A DNA stretch of 64,000 nt from Unio delphinus (taxonomy: Eukaryota > Mollusca > Bivalvia > Unionida > Unionidae), in assembly GCA_029339505.1 (NCBI GenBank), contig JAQISU010000115.1, positions 8,815,001 through 8,879,000 on the forward strand, given 5' to 3'. A program made the position numbers and the translations under genes. Under the pieces are notes generated by a model. The model worked only from the letters and a program-made list of their open reading frames with translations. It ran no database searches and was not told the origin of the DNA. Below are positions 11,081-21,924 of the stretch, one piece after another. Positions within the stretch are counted from its first letter, which is position 1; each line of letters begins with the position of its first letter.

Positions 11081-12300
11081 TCTTGACCTAGTGTGTCGTT
11101 GAGGCGCTATGCTGATGAACATCTGACCAGTTCTCTCCACTTGTCTCGATTATGTGCTAATGTTTCTGTGTCTCCGCAAAACATTTTCTCGTCCATTCTC
11201 TGATGTTCTCAGTCCACTTTTTTCTCTGTCTACTTCTCTTTTTGCTACCTTGGACGCTGCTCTGCAGGACTGTTGCGGATAGACTGTTGGGTCTAGTGAC
11301 AAGGCCATATAAAATATCAACATTCTCTTTTTTCGCTGGTGAGGAGTACTTCATATTGGCCTACTTTGCGCCTGATGGTGTTACGCACTTCTTCGTTTGT
11401 GATGTTGTCCATGTAAGAGATACCAAGGATGGTTCTGTAGCATCTCATTACAAGTGCATGGATTCTTCGTTGCAATGCTGCTGCCAGGGTCCAGGCCTCA
11501 AATTAATACAAAACGATTGAGATAACTAGTGCTCTCAACAATCTGATTTTAGTTTTCAGACATATATTCTTGTCTCTACAGATGGGTCTTATCTTTTGAC
11601 ATAGCTGCTGTTGATTGTGCTGCTCGTGACAACATTTTTTCTCTCAATATCTCTTCGGTGATTATGGAACCACATGATATTTGAACTAGCTCCTGTTGCC
11701 AGTTCCTGTCCTCTGACTATAATTTTGGCCAAGACTGTTGTGCCAATATGTGTTATCAGCTTTTTCTTCTCAGCGCTTAGCTTCATTACTAATCTGGTAG
11801 ATGTTTCGTCCAGGTTCTTCGCTAAGGTGACAAGCTCATCTTCACTGCCTGCCAGTCATCAATGTAGTCTGCAACTCAGAGGTTGGTGATGTTACGCCTT
11901 CCAATGCTGACAATCCTACAGTGGTTTTCCAGGGCTTCACTCATGATGCACTCTATGTAGAAGTTGAAGATCGTGTGTCACATGAGACAGCCTTAACATC
12001 TACGACTATTGTCTGAAACCATTCCCCCACAGAACCATGGGCAACTACTGCACTAGTGACATTGACGTACAGCTGCTTGATGGTATTGGCCAACTTGTGA
12101 CTTATATTGTACTTTCTTCATTGTGGCGCACAATGCCTCATGCCACACTTTGTCAAAGGCCTTTTATAAATGTATGAACACATGGTAGATGCCTTGTTCA
12201 TGTTTATAGTAAGTTTCACACATAACCATGAGATTAAATATTTGTTCTGTTGTGATTATTTATATGGTGTCAGCGACATGGAAGACATCGACATTCACTG
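11080..12300 (-). mobile_element. RTE-type non-LTR retrotransposon, 3' part, decayed
   Basis: Minus-strand frames, broken by stops and shifts, follow the order of an RTE reverse transcriptase C-terminus: LANTIKQLYVNVTSAVVAHG, then NICLKTKIRLLRALVIS, EAWTLAAALQRRIHALVMR, ILGISYMDNITNEEVRN, SRQRKKWTENIREW, and HNRDKWRELVRCSSA at the end. This is the familiar 'K.RLL.....VLLYG.EAWT', 'T...V..R', 'G.R..GR....W.DNI..W' series. Inactive relic in the intron between exons 21 and 22. Confidence 0.75.
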
Positions 12301-13322
12301 GAATTTATTATTTTTTTAAAACAAGGAATACTATTTTTCACTGATTCAATAAAAGACTGTTGGCCTATCAACACACTAGAAACTATACAATACACATCAT
12401 CGACTTTAGCGTTTGGATTTTTTTCTGGACTTTTACTGAGTTTTATTCAGTAATTTAAATTATGAGGACTTGTGTCTGTAATTGCTTGATCATTTTGGGA
12501 TTTAATACGCGATAATGTATTTTTGTTTTCTCATTGTTTTTTTGTATTGTTGGGAAATAAAGTGTTTGTTAAATATTACAAAGCTTACTGTCTTTCACTC
12601 TTTACTGTTACGTATTTTAAGAGCATAAACTCAACAATATACAGATATCTACCCTATTGGCAATATACAGATATCAACCATATTGGCAATTTACAGATAT
12701 ATACCCTGTTGGCCTTATTTGAACCATATTATTCATTACATAGGTAATCAGGACCAACCATTAACACAAGTTTCCATACTTAGAATGTTCTTACATCCCC
12801 CAGTTTCCTTTATGTAGCCTTACATAATTTTGCACGAAGATAGCCATGTCGAAAACGACACAAACCGCAAAAGGAAACAAGGTGATTGTGAATTATAGAT
12901 GGTCACTCTTAGGAACAAAACATGCCTAAAATACTAAAATTATGTATCACTGAATGCTGCTTATTCTCGTAAACTAAGTTGTAAATGATTGAATAATAAA
13001 TATAATAATTAGATACCACGATACTGTAAGTTTGTCAAAATATATGATTGATATAATATCATCAAAGAAAGAAAGAATACGGCATAATTATATCCAAAAT
13101 TGCTACTTGCATATTCGTTATTCCTTTTGGATATTGAAAAGTTCCGATAATGGTTTGAACAATTGGTGCCATTGTAACATCACGACATTCCTTCGGTAAC
13201 ATTTAATCTCAAAGAAACATCCGCTTTTAACGTCTTGAAATCCTTTAATAATAGAAGTATTGTTCCCTAATAATCCTTTACAAATGTGTTTATACATTTT
13301 TTGAAAATAGAGCATTACTTAC
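12301..13322. other. Intron following exon 21, nothing recognised
   Basis: AT-rich. A short ACAGATAT-containing repeat occurs near 12640-12700 (ATACAGATATC three times). No gene seen. Confidence 0.4.
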
Positions 13323-13457
13323 TGTGACAATGTTTAGTATTTTCTCGTTAGCGCTTCGTACGTTTGCAGCAGTACCCTTAAATTTTATTTCATTGGTTTG
13401 TTTTGAAACCTCAACTTCGACATCTAATTTCATGCATATCATTTCTATCTCTTGGAT
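13323..13457 (-). CDS. PARP14-like: PARP14-like exon 21: KH-like module, second part
   Basis: 135 nt, 45 codons, phase 0 to 0 (residues about 1922-1966). IQEIEMICMKLDVEVEVSKQ, then TNEIKFKGTAANVRSANEK and ILNIVT. The 'I.F.G...NV..A...I' ending is the second strand and last helix of KH-like units in PARP14. Acceptor GTATTTCAG, donor ACA|GTAAGT, both strong. Confidence 0.78.
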
Positions 13458-13618
13458 CTGAAATACAATATGTGAGATATATTTATTATACGTACGCATT
13501 GCAACCACGCATACAGGAACAATACAAGAAACGTTCGAAATTTCAGAATGAAATTACAAGTTAGTGAAGACTATTTTTTTCTGTGCCGGATCATGCTTCA
13601 TCAGATCAATTAAGTTTC

Positions 13619-14092
13619 AACGGATGTCGATATTAATGGGTATCTCACATGAATTCCAACTGTATTGAATAATAGAAAAAGAGCCCTCAACGGATGTCGA
13701 TATTAATGGGTATCTCACATGAATTCCATCTGTATTGAATAATAGAAAAAGAGTCCTCAACGGATGTCGATATTAATGGGTATCTCACATGAATTCCAAC
13801 TGTATTGACTAATAGAAAAAGAGTCCACAACGGATGTCGATATTAATGGGTATCTCACATGAATTCCAACTGTATTGAATAATAGAAAAAGAGCCCTCAA
13901 CGGATGTCGATATTAATGGGTATCTCACATGAATTCCAACTGTATTGAATAATAAAAAAAGAGCCCTCAACGGAAACGTTGATATTAATGGGCATCTCAG
14001 ATAAATTCCAATTGTATTGAATAATATAAAAAAGAGCCCTATACGGATGTCGATATTAATGGGCATCTCTCATGAATTCCAACTGTACTGAA
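13619..14092. repeat. 70-bp minisatellite, about 6.5 copies
   Basis: Unit starts AACGGATGTCGATATTAATG and ends AGAAAAAGAGCCCTC. Period 70 bp (CGG at 13621, 13691, 13761, 13831, 13901, 13971). In the intron between exons 20 and 21. Confidence 0.92.
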
Positions 14093-14498
14093 TAAAAAAA
14101 AGAACCATTACAATGTAAGCAATATGGCATCATATTTACTATTTCTGAGAAATAAAACCTATTAAATATGTCTCTGGAACAGACATGTAGTTACACAGAT
14201 GAACGGACTGCCTCGTTTAAGCTTGCGTTAAGATGCAAGGTAAAATGAGTATCATTTGACCTTACTTGAAAATTCTCAAAACCTGATAAATAGAGGAAAT
14301 GAAAACCCAGGATGTTTCGAGTGATTGGATACATCAAGATAAATACATCTCAGCCAATGATGCAACTTTGTCTTTTCTAGGATCGTTATCCAAGATAATG
14401 ATTGCTTAAATATATATGTTATGTCTATTAGACGATTTTCTCCAAATCATACTTATTTTGTTATTGATATACTTCGTTAGCAGATGTATTAAACCTAC

Positions 14499-14704
14499 AT
14501 CACGTGGCCGCATTTTGCCAATCACGTCGTTCTTTAGTGGTTCATGTCCTAAGAAGTCGTGGTCTACTTTCGTTTTCACGATCTTGAAAGCTTCAGTTGC
14601 CTTGTCCATATTATTCGACAGAAACTTCAGCAAGATAAAGTCACGGTTCTCGTGGTCAAGATCTGTTTCTTTCCCACTCAAAACAGTTTCTTTATTGGCA
14701 TCAT
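14499..14704 (-). CDS. PARP14-like: PARP14-like exon 20: KH-like module, first part
   Basis: 206 nt, residues about 1854-1921. Opens DANKETVLSGKETDLDHENR, continues FILLKFLSNNMDKATEAFK, and ends with NDVIGKMRPRD. Charged helix-rich sequence; with exon 21 it resembles the KH-type unit that precedes WWE in PARP14. Acceptor TAATTTTAG. The donor GAT|GTAGGT is chosen because it gives phase 0 for exon 21; two later GT sites (after CTAACGAA and AAAATAA) give wrong phases. Confidence 0.7.
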
Positions 14705-15122
14705 CTAAAATTAGAAAATAATTTCATCATGTGATTAAGTGTATAAGATATTTGATATAATCACTCAACATAACGTTTTAAGAAAACAAAAAATAACATG
14801 GTTTTCGATGCTAAATTATGACTGCCCACTACTAAATTACCAAAGAGCTTGCTATGATAATACATTGTGAATTTCATGGATTGTTTTTTAAACTATAACA
14901 CGATTTCGGGTCTAAGACAACACGCTTAATTAAAATAAGAGGTGGTACAAATCTGACATTACGATCATAAGCTAATGTACGAGTTTCATGAAAAAATGTG
15001 AACGATGCCGCAAATATTATGTACACGTTTGCAAAAAGAAGTACATTCGTTTTTTGCATCAACATTAGCAATTCACCTTGTAAAGAATACTGGCATATGT
15101 AAATGAAAAGTTTATAAGTTAC

Positions 15123-15202
15123 TGTCATCGAAACGAACTCCTTTCTTATTTGTCCCAGTGACATCTTGTTTTACATCGTGGATTTCTTTTGTGGTGTTGG
15201 AA
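15123..15202 (-). CDS. PARP14-like: PARP14-like exon 19 (copy 1, exon D): linker after macrodomain 4
   Basis: 80 nt, duplicate of exon 15 with the same translation (SNTTKEIHDVKQDVTGTNKK, GVRFDD). Donor GACA|GTAACT ends in phase 1 and joins exon 20 correctly (A + AT = Asn). As in the other cassette, the entry phase does not match exon C. A conserved stretch near 15,700-15,750 (ACAG then MMNYLLRCLK in phase 0) is a possible missing exon but has no convincing donor. Confidence 0.5.
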
Positions 15203-18200
15203 CTAAAGTTGATGTAGATATCGATTGCAGTAAGTAGAATATAACTTAAAGTGGCATATCAACTCTGATATATGATGAAACAGATTCAATCCTCTGTTTT
15301 GCACGTAAAATGTAGAAGTTGAGTACTCAATTATTTTTCGCAGGTAATTGTACTTGAGAATGGTTTCTCAAATGTTGACATGTTTTACACCTTTCTTCAT
15401 CACTGGGCCATATCTGCCAGTTTAGATGTAGCTTGTGACTGGCGCTAGCGTTCACTGACTAGAATGTTTTGAATATCTTTATGTCTCTAGTAGAATTAAA
15501 ATAGTTGGTCTTAAGATTAAAGGTTCAAAGCATGTCAGAAACCAACACTTTCCTGTATCATCTGCGGCCTTAGTTATCTCTGGAAAACCTAAACAATTGC
15601 ACGAAAGAATCTATATTCACATATCTAATTGGATGACTAAACGCTGGAAACTAGAAAGGGAATCGTTTTATATACACTTCCTAACACTGAAGCCATGCGG
15701 TTCAAACCAAGAAGACTTCAAACATCGAAGCAAATAATTCATCATCTGTTAAAGGTCTTTTAATTTTCAATTAAATTTTTTATTCATTTATTTCACTATT
15801 TACGAACTCTCACAGTTTCTTAGTTCTTGTTGGTATTAATATTATCATTTTGATATTGATAGTATTACTAGTACTGCTATTACAGCAGCAAAGAATCATC
15901 CCGAATTTATTCTACGGTTGTAGCACATTACAATAAGAACAATGATATTCTTTTGTTCTTCCTTTCATTGGTCAATGCCAGTTGGGCTGCCATTTTATCA
16001 TCAGAGTTAAAAAAAAATCATTTAGGTACGATCTCTAAAGTGTTTCGAACTATAATTATGTTAAATAAAAAATGGATGCTTGTCGAAATTGAATTCGTTT
16101 GTGTTTATTGCTGTGTTGTCTCTTGTTTTTGCATTGGAAAGTCAAACGGTCTCAGGTTAGTTAAAACCAAAGATTTCATGTTTTCTGATCGGATTTATTG
16201 TCATTCTATTATTCTCACCCGATTTGTTCAGAGACGGTCCGTGTTGATCAAACTGGTTCTTGGCTGTGGTCTGAAACACCTGGAAAAGAAACCATGAATA
16301 ATATTAACCCTTCTGAATTAAAACAGAGATCATTATGTCCCAGACTAATTTATAATCACCCTAACGAGATTATGTTCTAATGGATATAGCCCATCAAGAC
16401 TTTCCAATAAAACGAGGCTGTTTTAATATGAGTTCAGCCCTAATAAAAGATCTTTGCGTGACTTGTGATGTCAGCGTTATATGGCTTGTTACATAGCACA
16501 TTGTCTAGTTTTTTTATCAGTGTTTGTTGAGGTTATAAGGATATGTTTATCTGCAATAAAACAAAACCTTCATTAATTATTTAACTTTTTATATTGACAT
16601 TGAAAAACACAAAACGTACAATGTTAAGGGATCCTTAAAATTGAAGGTTTCTAACTTTGCCATTGTTTGGAGCGAATCATATCGGTAAGAAGTACTCTAT
16701 AATCTGTGTCCCACTCTAAGAAGTAATCAACCTAGGTAACCATCGTTAAAGAAGAAAAAAAAAAAAACAACGTTCGGACGCTTTTCCCCTTCACCTATAA
16801 AGTTGAAATTTGTGTTCGTATTGCGTTAGGTGAAAGTTATATTGCTGTCGTGCTCAACAAGACAAAGCAAATGTTATGTGCATTATGTCTTAAATTCTAT
16901 TTCGTTTTTGAATTGTCTTACGTCGAAAGCTTTGATTTTCCTATGGGTATTATATAAACTTATCTCATACGGAACAACATACCGTATCACTGATTGGGTA
17001 AGAATATAAAACATTACTCGATTGTACTCCCTTAGTCTCAACGAGGCAGAGAAAACAATGTTACGATTATTATCTAAAATACACCAGGAAATCACATATC
17101 ACTCAAACTCTAATAGTTTCTTTTACAACTGTAATGACATTGATAACTTTGATTTTCATGTGTGTCGGTGTAATGCATATCTGATTTAATTTAAATTTGA
17201 TTTAACCTAATTATTTGCGTTTTTTAAATTCTGTTATATATTATTACATGCTATTGTAATGAAATCTTGTTTATTTGATTTGACACTTTTTCAGAAAATT
17301 ATGTTTGACTTGACTCTTTTCATAAGCACCTAATACTATAAACACTTTTTAATTTTGACTTAGTTTCCGACCTTAATTTAAAAAATCACTGAGACATGTA
17401 AACAACTTTCTATTTGTATTTTATTCTCAGAGTAAAATGATTGGTTTTTATCAAGGTCACACTGGAGTATGTGACTTTAAATTTGTAAACAGCTTGTATT
17501 TTGCAATTCTGGGTTTTCCAAAATTGCGTAGTAGTTAGATTTAATAGTAATGTTTTGAGAGATATTTCTCAGTTTGGCTTAAAACACTTCTACGTCAAGT
17601 GTTAGCTTATATTGTGACTAGAGTTTTAGTTTTATGTTAATTTTTCTTTCATTTTTTTGGATTTTAAGAGATTAGTTTGGCCTGCAAATACTTGCTGCTT
17701 GGAACTTATTCTTGGACAAAGAAATTTACTGACTTTGTATTCGGAACTCAAACACCGGATTATTTTCTGTGGTTCAACAAAGAACTGTTGAAACTTAAGC
17801 GCTATACATACTACAGCATACGACATCTCCTTCCACCTTAGATTTTTCTCAGAACTCGAACTCAAATTAATTAGAACATTTTATTACTAGGACTACTAAA
17901 TCTGTTATTCTTTGATTAATTTTGGATTTGATTCTTAAAACAGTAAGTTTTAGTTTGTATTTTTACCATGTTTTTCTAGGGATATAGATTATTTGTTTAA
18001 CTGTACTAAGCTTGTTGTTTCAATTTTTCTTTGTTACTGTTTATGCGATCCTAAACACGTAACAGTGAATCACAATACTTACACCATATTATATATTAGA
18101 ATGTGCATTTTATAACTGTATCCATTATCAAGAATCCATAACTACTCTCATAGCGTCGTTCTACGAAAAATTTGAATATCTCTCCTACTTTGGGTTTTGC

Positions 18201-18369
18201 CAACCTAATCAATAGTTTCAAACATCGTGACGAAAATAATTGGAAATTATATTCAAGGGTGGAAGTGACCACTTATGCACATGATATTGCCAAATGCACC
18301 GCTTTAGGTGCAATGGCCATGAAAGCTGATTATGTATAACTCAGGAAAGTATTATTATGTTGCACCTAC
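15203..18369. other. Intron between exons 18 and 19 (copy 1)
   Basis: About 3.2 kb, homologous over its length to 21925-25093. The phase gap between exons C and D predicts a short exon here. The only conserved candidate I saw is near 15,700-15,750. Plus-strand open frames at 15953-16297 and minus-strand ones at 17632-17865 are not conserved as open frames in the other copy. Confidence 0.5.
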
Positions 18370-18600
18370 CGAATCTTCGGAACTGTTCTGAGAAAATATC
18401 ACGATAATAATATGTAGAGGAGGTTCTGAGCTCCATCTGGAACTTGTGTAACTCTTCACAGCCTTGAAAGTTTCATCGGCAACAAGTTGTGGTGGCCACT
18501 TGAAACCACCTGTTCCTATTGTTGGAAAAGCGACAGAAGACACGCGATCTTTGTCAGCTTGTTTCAGGCACGTTTTCACACTGTCGTAAATCATGGAGAC
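18370..18600 (-). CDS. PARP14-like: PARP14-like exon 18 (copy 1, exon C): macrodomain 4, C-terminal half
   Basis: 231 nt, 77 codons (residues about 1750-1826). Acceptor CCCTTTCAG, donor TCG|GTAGGT. VAFPTIGTGGFKWPPQ keeps the Gly-Thr-Gly-Gly phosphate loop. Eight amino-acid changes versus macrodomain 3 fall around this loop and the following helix (for example Arg/Lys, Gln/Pro, Ile/Leu, Arg/Trp). The frame is open and splice sites are intact, so this copy is probably expressed rather than a dead duplicate. Confidence 0.85.
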
Positions 18601-18919
18601 CTGAAAGGGATAATCATTGAACCTCAGTTGAACTCCTACCATTTTAATTATTTCGTTATAATGTATCACAATAAAAACATATGAGAAAATAATGATACAT
18701 GGAGTTACATTTAGCAAAAAACACAGATAAAGTAACTTGTCAGGAATTTACTTCGGATTGTTTGATATTCTAGAAATTAAAGCCAGTTTTTATCACTACA
18801 TTTTCTGTCCTACCGATACAAACAGTGATGGAACGTACAAAGTTGTAAACGAATTAAGCAGCAAAAATTCAATTAACTGGCGATACTTTTTTGTGTATAA
18901 AGAAATACTTATTTGTAAT

Positions 18920-19023
<104 letters not shown>

Positions 19024-19169
19024 TTGTCGATAAAATGATACACGTTTCCAAATTCAACCAATGAACTATGTTGTTTCTAGTCATCGCTTGTAGCACTAAC
19101 ATATTTTTTTTCTACCATTAGGCAAGATGAAAGAGGGAATATGCTTGCTTGAGAAAGTATAGACTTTAC

Positions 19170-19400
19170 CTGACTTCCATTTTGTGCATTGTAGTTCTCC
19201 AGTTTTAAATGGTAGACCTTGCTTGCTCCTCGAATATTTCCAGCCCCCGTAATTGCTATATCTCCCTCTTGGACTCCTTTTCCGTAATTCTGCTGTAACT
19301 CGTTCTCGATTGTTGTCTCGCCAGCAGCTTTCCGAATGGCAGACGGTATTATTCCGTTTAATATGGGAATTCCTGATGTCGGTGACACAAGTGCCGCTGC
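19170..19400 (-). CDS. PARP14-like: PARP14-like exon 17 (copy 1, exon B): macrodomain 4, N-terminal half
   Basis: 231 nt, 77 codons, phase 0 to 0 (residues about 1673-1749). Same signature as exon 13 (ALVSPTSGIPILNGIIPS, then EGDIAITGAGNIRGASKVY) with two amino-acid changes: Gly to Glu after KAAG, and Lys to Asn in NAQ-GSQ. The Asn-Ala-Ala-Asn motif is missing as in macrodomain 3. Acceptor and donor are intact. The intron to exon A holds the retrotransposon RNase H fragment and the hAT MITE. Confidence 0.85.
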
Positions 19401-19744
19401 CTATTTCATGAATGAAATGTATTACAACAGTCACTGGCAAGTTTGTGGCAAAGAAGGAAATCAACATTAGAATAAATCTTTGCATATTACTTTTCATGAG
19501 TGGGTATATATATATATATACCGTGTTTGCTGCAGAAACGAAGTTTACAAGATTAAACCCACTCTTCGGTATAAAACTCGCACTCCCATCACCTTGTCTT
19601 AAGTTCTCTGCACTTCCATTGGCTGATTATATAAATGCGTGATTTAAAAAAGCGATAGGACTGTGTTGACCTAATCGGTCGCGGTAAATGACATTTTTAT
19701 TTTTTTTTGTAAACTAATTGATTCTAACTGAAAACTGATCAAAT

Positions 19745-20960
19745 CCGTTTCAGCACTGCTTTACATCGGGTTCGGCAAAACGATGCGTCCATATTTTCAG
19801 CGGAAATCAGAGCAATAGACCTTGCTCTGAAATTTGTCGAACAAAAACACATTTTAAATAGCATTATCTTCTGTGACTCACTATCAGTGCTTCAGTCGCT
19901 TCACAATAGAAAACTGGATAATCCATTGTTAGTCAATATTCTCGTCAAAAACTCTGAGCTTAGTACCTCCTATAATATAGTATACTGTTGGTTACCTAGC
20001 CATATTGGTATCAGAGGTAATGAAGACGCTGACCGGGCTGCTAAGATGGCTCTATCCCAAGAACCATCGGATTTTAAATTACCGTTTACTGATTTTAAAC
20101 CTTGTATCAAAAAGCACCTACGCCAGAAGTGGCAGGCGTCATGGAATGATGCAGTCAATAGCAAACTTCATGTCATCAAACCAACCCTGGGAGAATGGAC
20201 TCCTTCCTACAGAACTATCCGTGGGGAGGAGGTTGTCATTGCAAGAATCAGAATCGGTCATACATACATTACACACTCCCACATAATAAAAGGTGAAGAC
20301 GGAGGCGTAGCTAGGGGGGTGCAGGGGGATACATATGTCCCCGGGCGCCAAAGTACAGGGGCGCCAAAATGAGGCGGACAACGTTACATTATAATAAGTA
20401 AACAAGGGTAATAAATCGGTCACATGATCGCTGGGGCGCCAATTTTATAGTTCGTCCCCGGGCGCAAAATATCATAGCTACGCCTCTGGGTGAGGATACA
20501 CAAGAGTGCGTTTCTTGCAATGAACCATTCACTGTTAAACACTTAATGACCGAGTGTTCCGACCTGCAACCTACGCGTGATAATACTATAATGTACATGA
20601 CATGAAGGAACTTTTTGATACTATACAAATCACTTGTATTTTAGATTTCCTGAAGAAAGTAAATCTTTATTTTAAACTATAACGTGAATGCCATCACCTA
20701 GAATATTTTTATCTAATGCAAGTACAGCCTCTTTTTTGCAACATCTTTTCATCCATATACACCATTTACATCTCCCGTTGATTGGGAAGCTTCATATTTT
20801 ACTGTTACCAACATCTTACCATTTTACTTTGAACTATTTGGTTTTCTATATCGCTGCTATATATAAAACCTTTTAGGATTTTAAACATGTATAAGTAGAA
20901 CCTATTGTATGGCGATAAATAGCCTAAGTGTGCTGGTGTCGTTAAAAAATTAATCAAACA
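19745..20960 (+). mobile_element. Non-LTR retrotransposon 3' end with RNase H (copy 1)
   Basis: Plus-strand coding of an RNase H domain: SAEIRAIDLALKFV (catalytic Glu), IIFCDSLSVLQSL (Asp), YCWLPSHIGIRGNEDADRAA (last Asp). A zinc-knuckle-like CVSCNEPFTVKHFMTKC follows, interrupted here by the MITE. The first catalytic Asp is lost with the 5' end. RNase H plus this tail is typical of I/Jockey-group elements. The 3'UTR ends with the AAATAGCCTAAGTGTGCTGG motif. 5'-truncated and inactive, in the A-B intron, opposite strand to the gene. Confidence 0.8.
20300..20488. mobile_element. hAT-type MITE, 189 bp, with 8-bp target duplication
   Basis: Terminal inverted repeats are CGGAGGCGTAGCTAGG on the left and, reversed, CAGAGGCGTAGCTATG on the right; this resembles the common hAT end CAGTGGCGTAGC. 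It is flanked by GGTGAAGA (20292-20299) and GGTGAGGA (20489-20496), an 8-bp duplication with one change. The duplicate locus at about 27510 has the empty site with a single GGTGAAGA. No coding capacity. It also interrupts the RNase H element's zinc-knuckle region. Confidence 0.9.
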
Positions 20961-21464
20961 AGCAAACATACATCGGGTTCATAGTTGTTGTCAAGTAAAG
21001 GGAAATAACTTCAGAAATACGCGAACGGGTTCTGGTACGATCCCTTTAACAACGATTAATTACCATGTCTATAATGTAAAGCAATTTCTATTTTATTGTT
21101 CTTACTGCTGCACGTACTATTTTTGTAGGCACACGCAATCACGCGTCGCATGGCATCATGGAAAATCTAATATATTTACATGTGAAAAATAGAAGAATAT
21201 AACTTTCAAATGTGACAATAAAACGTGAAAATATAAGGAAGTATTTTTCACATGTGAAAATAAAGGATTGAAAAAGGAATAAAAAAGAGTATTGCACCAA
21301 TAGGTCTCTATATTTCATATGTAATTATATAATAAATCATGAGCATGTATTCGAGTTCAGCAAAGGTATTGTTTTTTAGTTATGTCATTAATAGCAATCA
21401 TTAATAGCACAAAGACCAACCGATGTAGGTTTTATGAATATGTACAATCCAAATATCTCTTTAC

Positions 21465-21589
21465 CCCGGAATTTTCAAGTGAACCGTGCATGAGGGTGAG
21501 ACGACAGCCATTTTGAAGCGGATAGGTTCCCAGCTGGACTTGGGATGTTGGCGACGGATTATCCGAGTATGATGAACTTGAACGTGTTT
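21465..21589 (-). CDS. PARP14-like: PARP14-like exon 16 (cassette copy 1, exon A): macrodomain 4 start
   Basis: 125 nt, residues about 1632-1672. Duplicate of exon 12: TRSSSSYSDNPSPTS linker then VQLGTYPLQNGCRLTLMHGS. Acceptor TATTATGTAG and donor GGG|GTAAAG are kept. It lies 256 bp downstream (in gene direction) of exon D of the other copy, across the duplication junction near 21,655. Only a single copy of the 34-bp acceptor unit is present here. Confidence 0.8.
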
Positions 21590-21844
21590 CTACATAATAA
21601 AAATTGATTGACTTCACTATACGGTACACAAGCAACTTATGTCAGTGTCATATTTGTTAAGAGGTGGGACAAACCTAACATTATGATCATAAGCAAATGT
21701 GCGAGTTTCATGAAAATATATGAGCGATGCTGCAAATATTATGTACACGTTTCCGAAAACACGTACATTCGTTTTTTGCATTGACATTAGCAATTCACCT
21801 TGTAAAGAATACTGGCATATATAAATGAAAAGTTTATAAGTTAC

Positions 21845-21924
21845 TGTCATCGAAACGAACTCCCTTCTTATTTGTCCCAGTGACATCTTGTTTTACATCG
21901 TGGATTTCTTTTGTGGTGTTGGAA
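21845..21924 (-). CDS. PARP14-like: PARP14-like exon 15 (copy 2, exon D): linker after macrodomain 3
   Basis: 80 nt. Acceptor CAACTTTAG, donor GACA|GTAACT. The frame SNTTKEIHDVKQDVTGTNKK then GVRFDD is open and ends in phase 1, which is what exon A of the next cassette requires (A + AA = Lys). Its entry phase does not fit the end of exon C, so either a short exon lies between them or one boundary is different. A candidate is the conserved stretch near 22,430-22,490, which reads MMNYLLRCL in phase 0. Read as linker between two macrodomains. No domain is recognisable. Confidence 0.5.

Noticed and set aside
13809..14066. Open frame of 85 residues with internal repeats on the minus strand
   Set aside because: It follows the 70-bp minisatellite; the unit changes frame and the frame is not conserved across copies.
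17632..17865. Minus-strand open frame of 77 residues in the copy 1 intron
   Set aside because: The duplicate sequence in copy 2 has base changes and indels that break it, so it is not under coding constraint.
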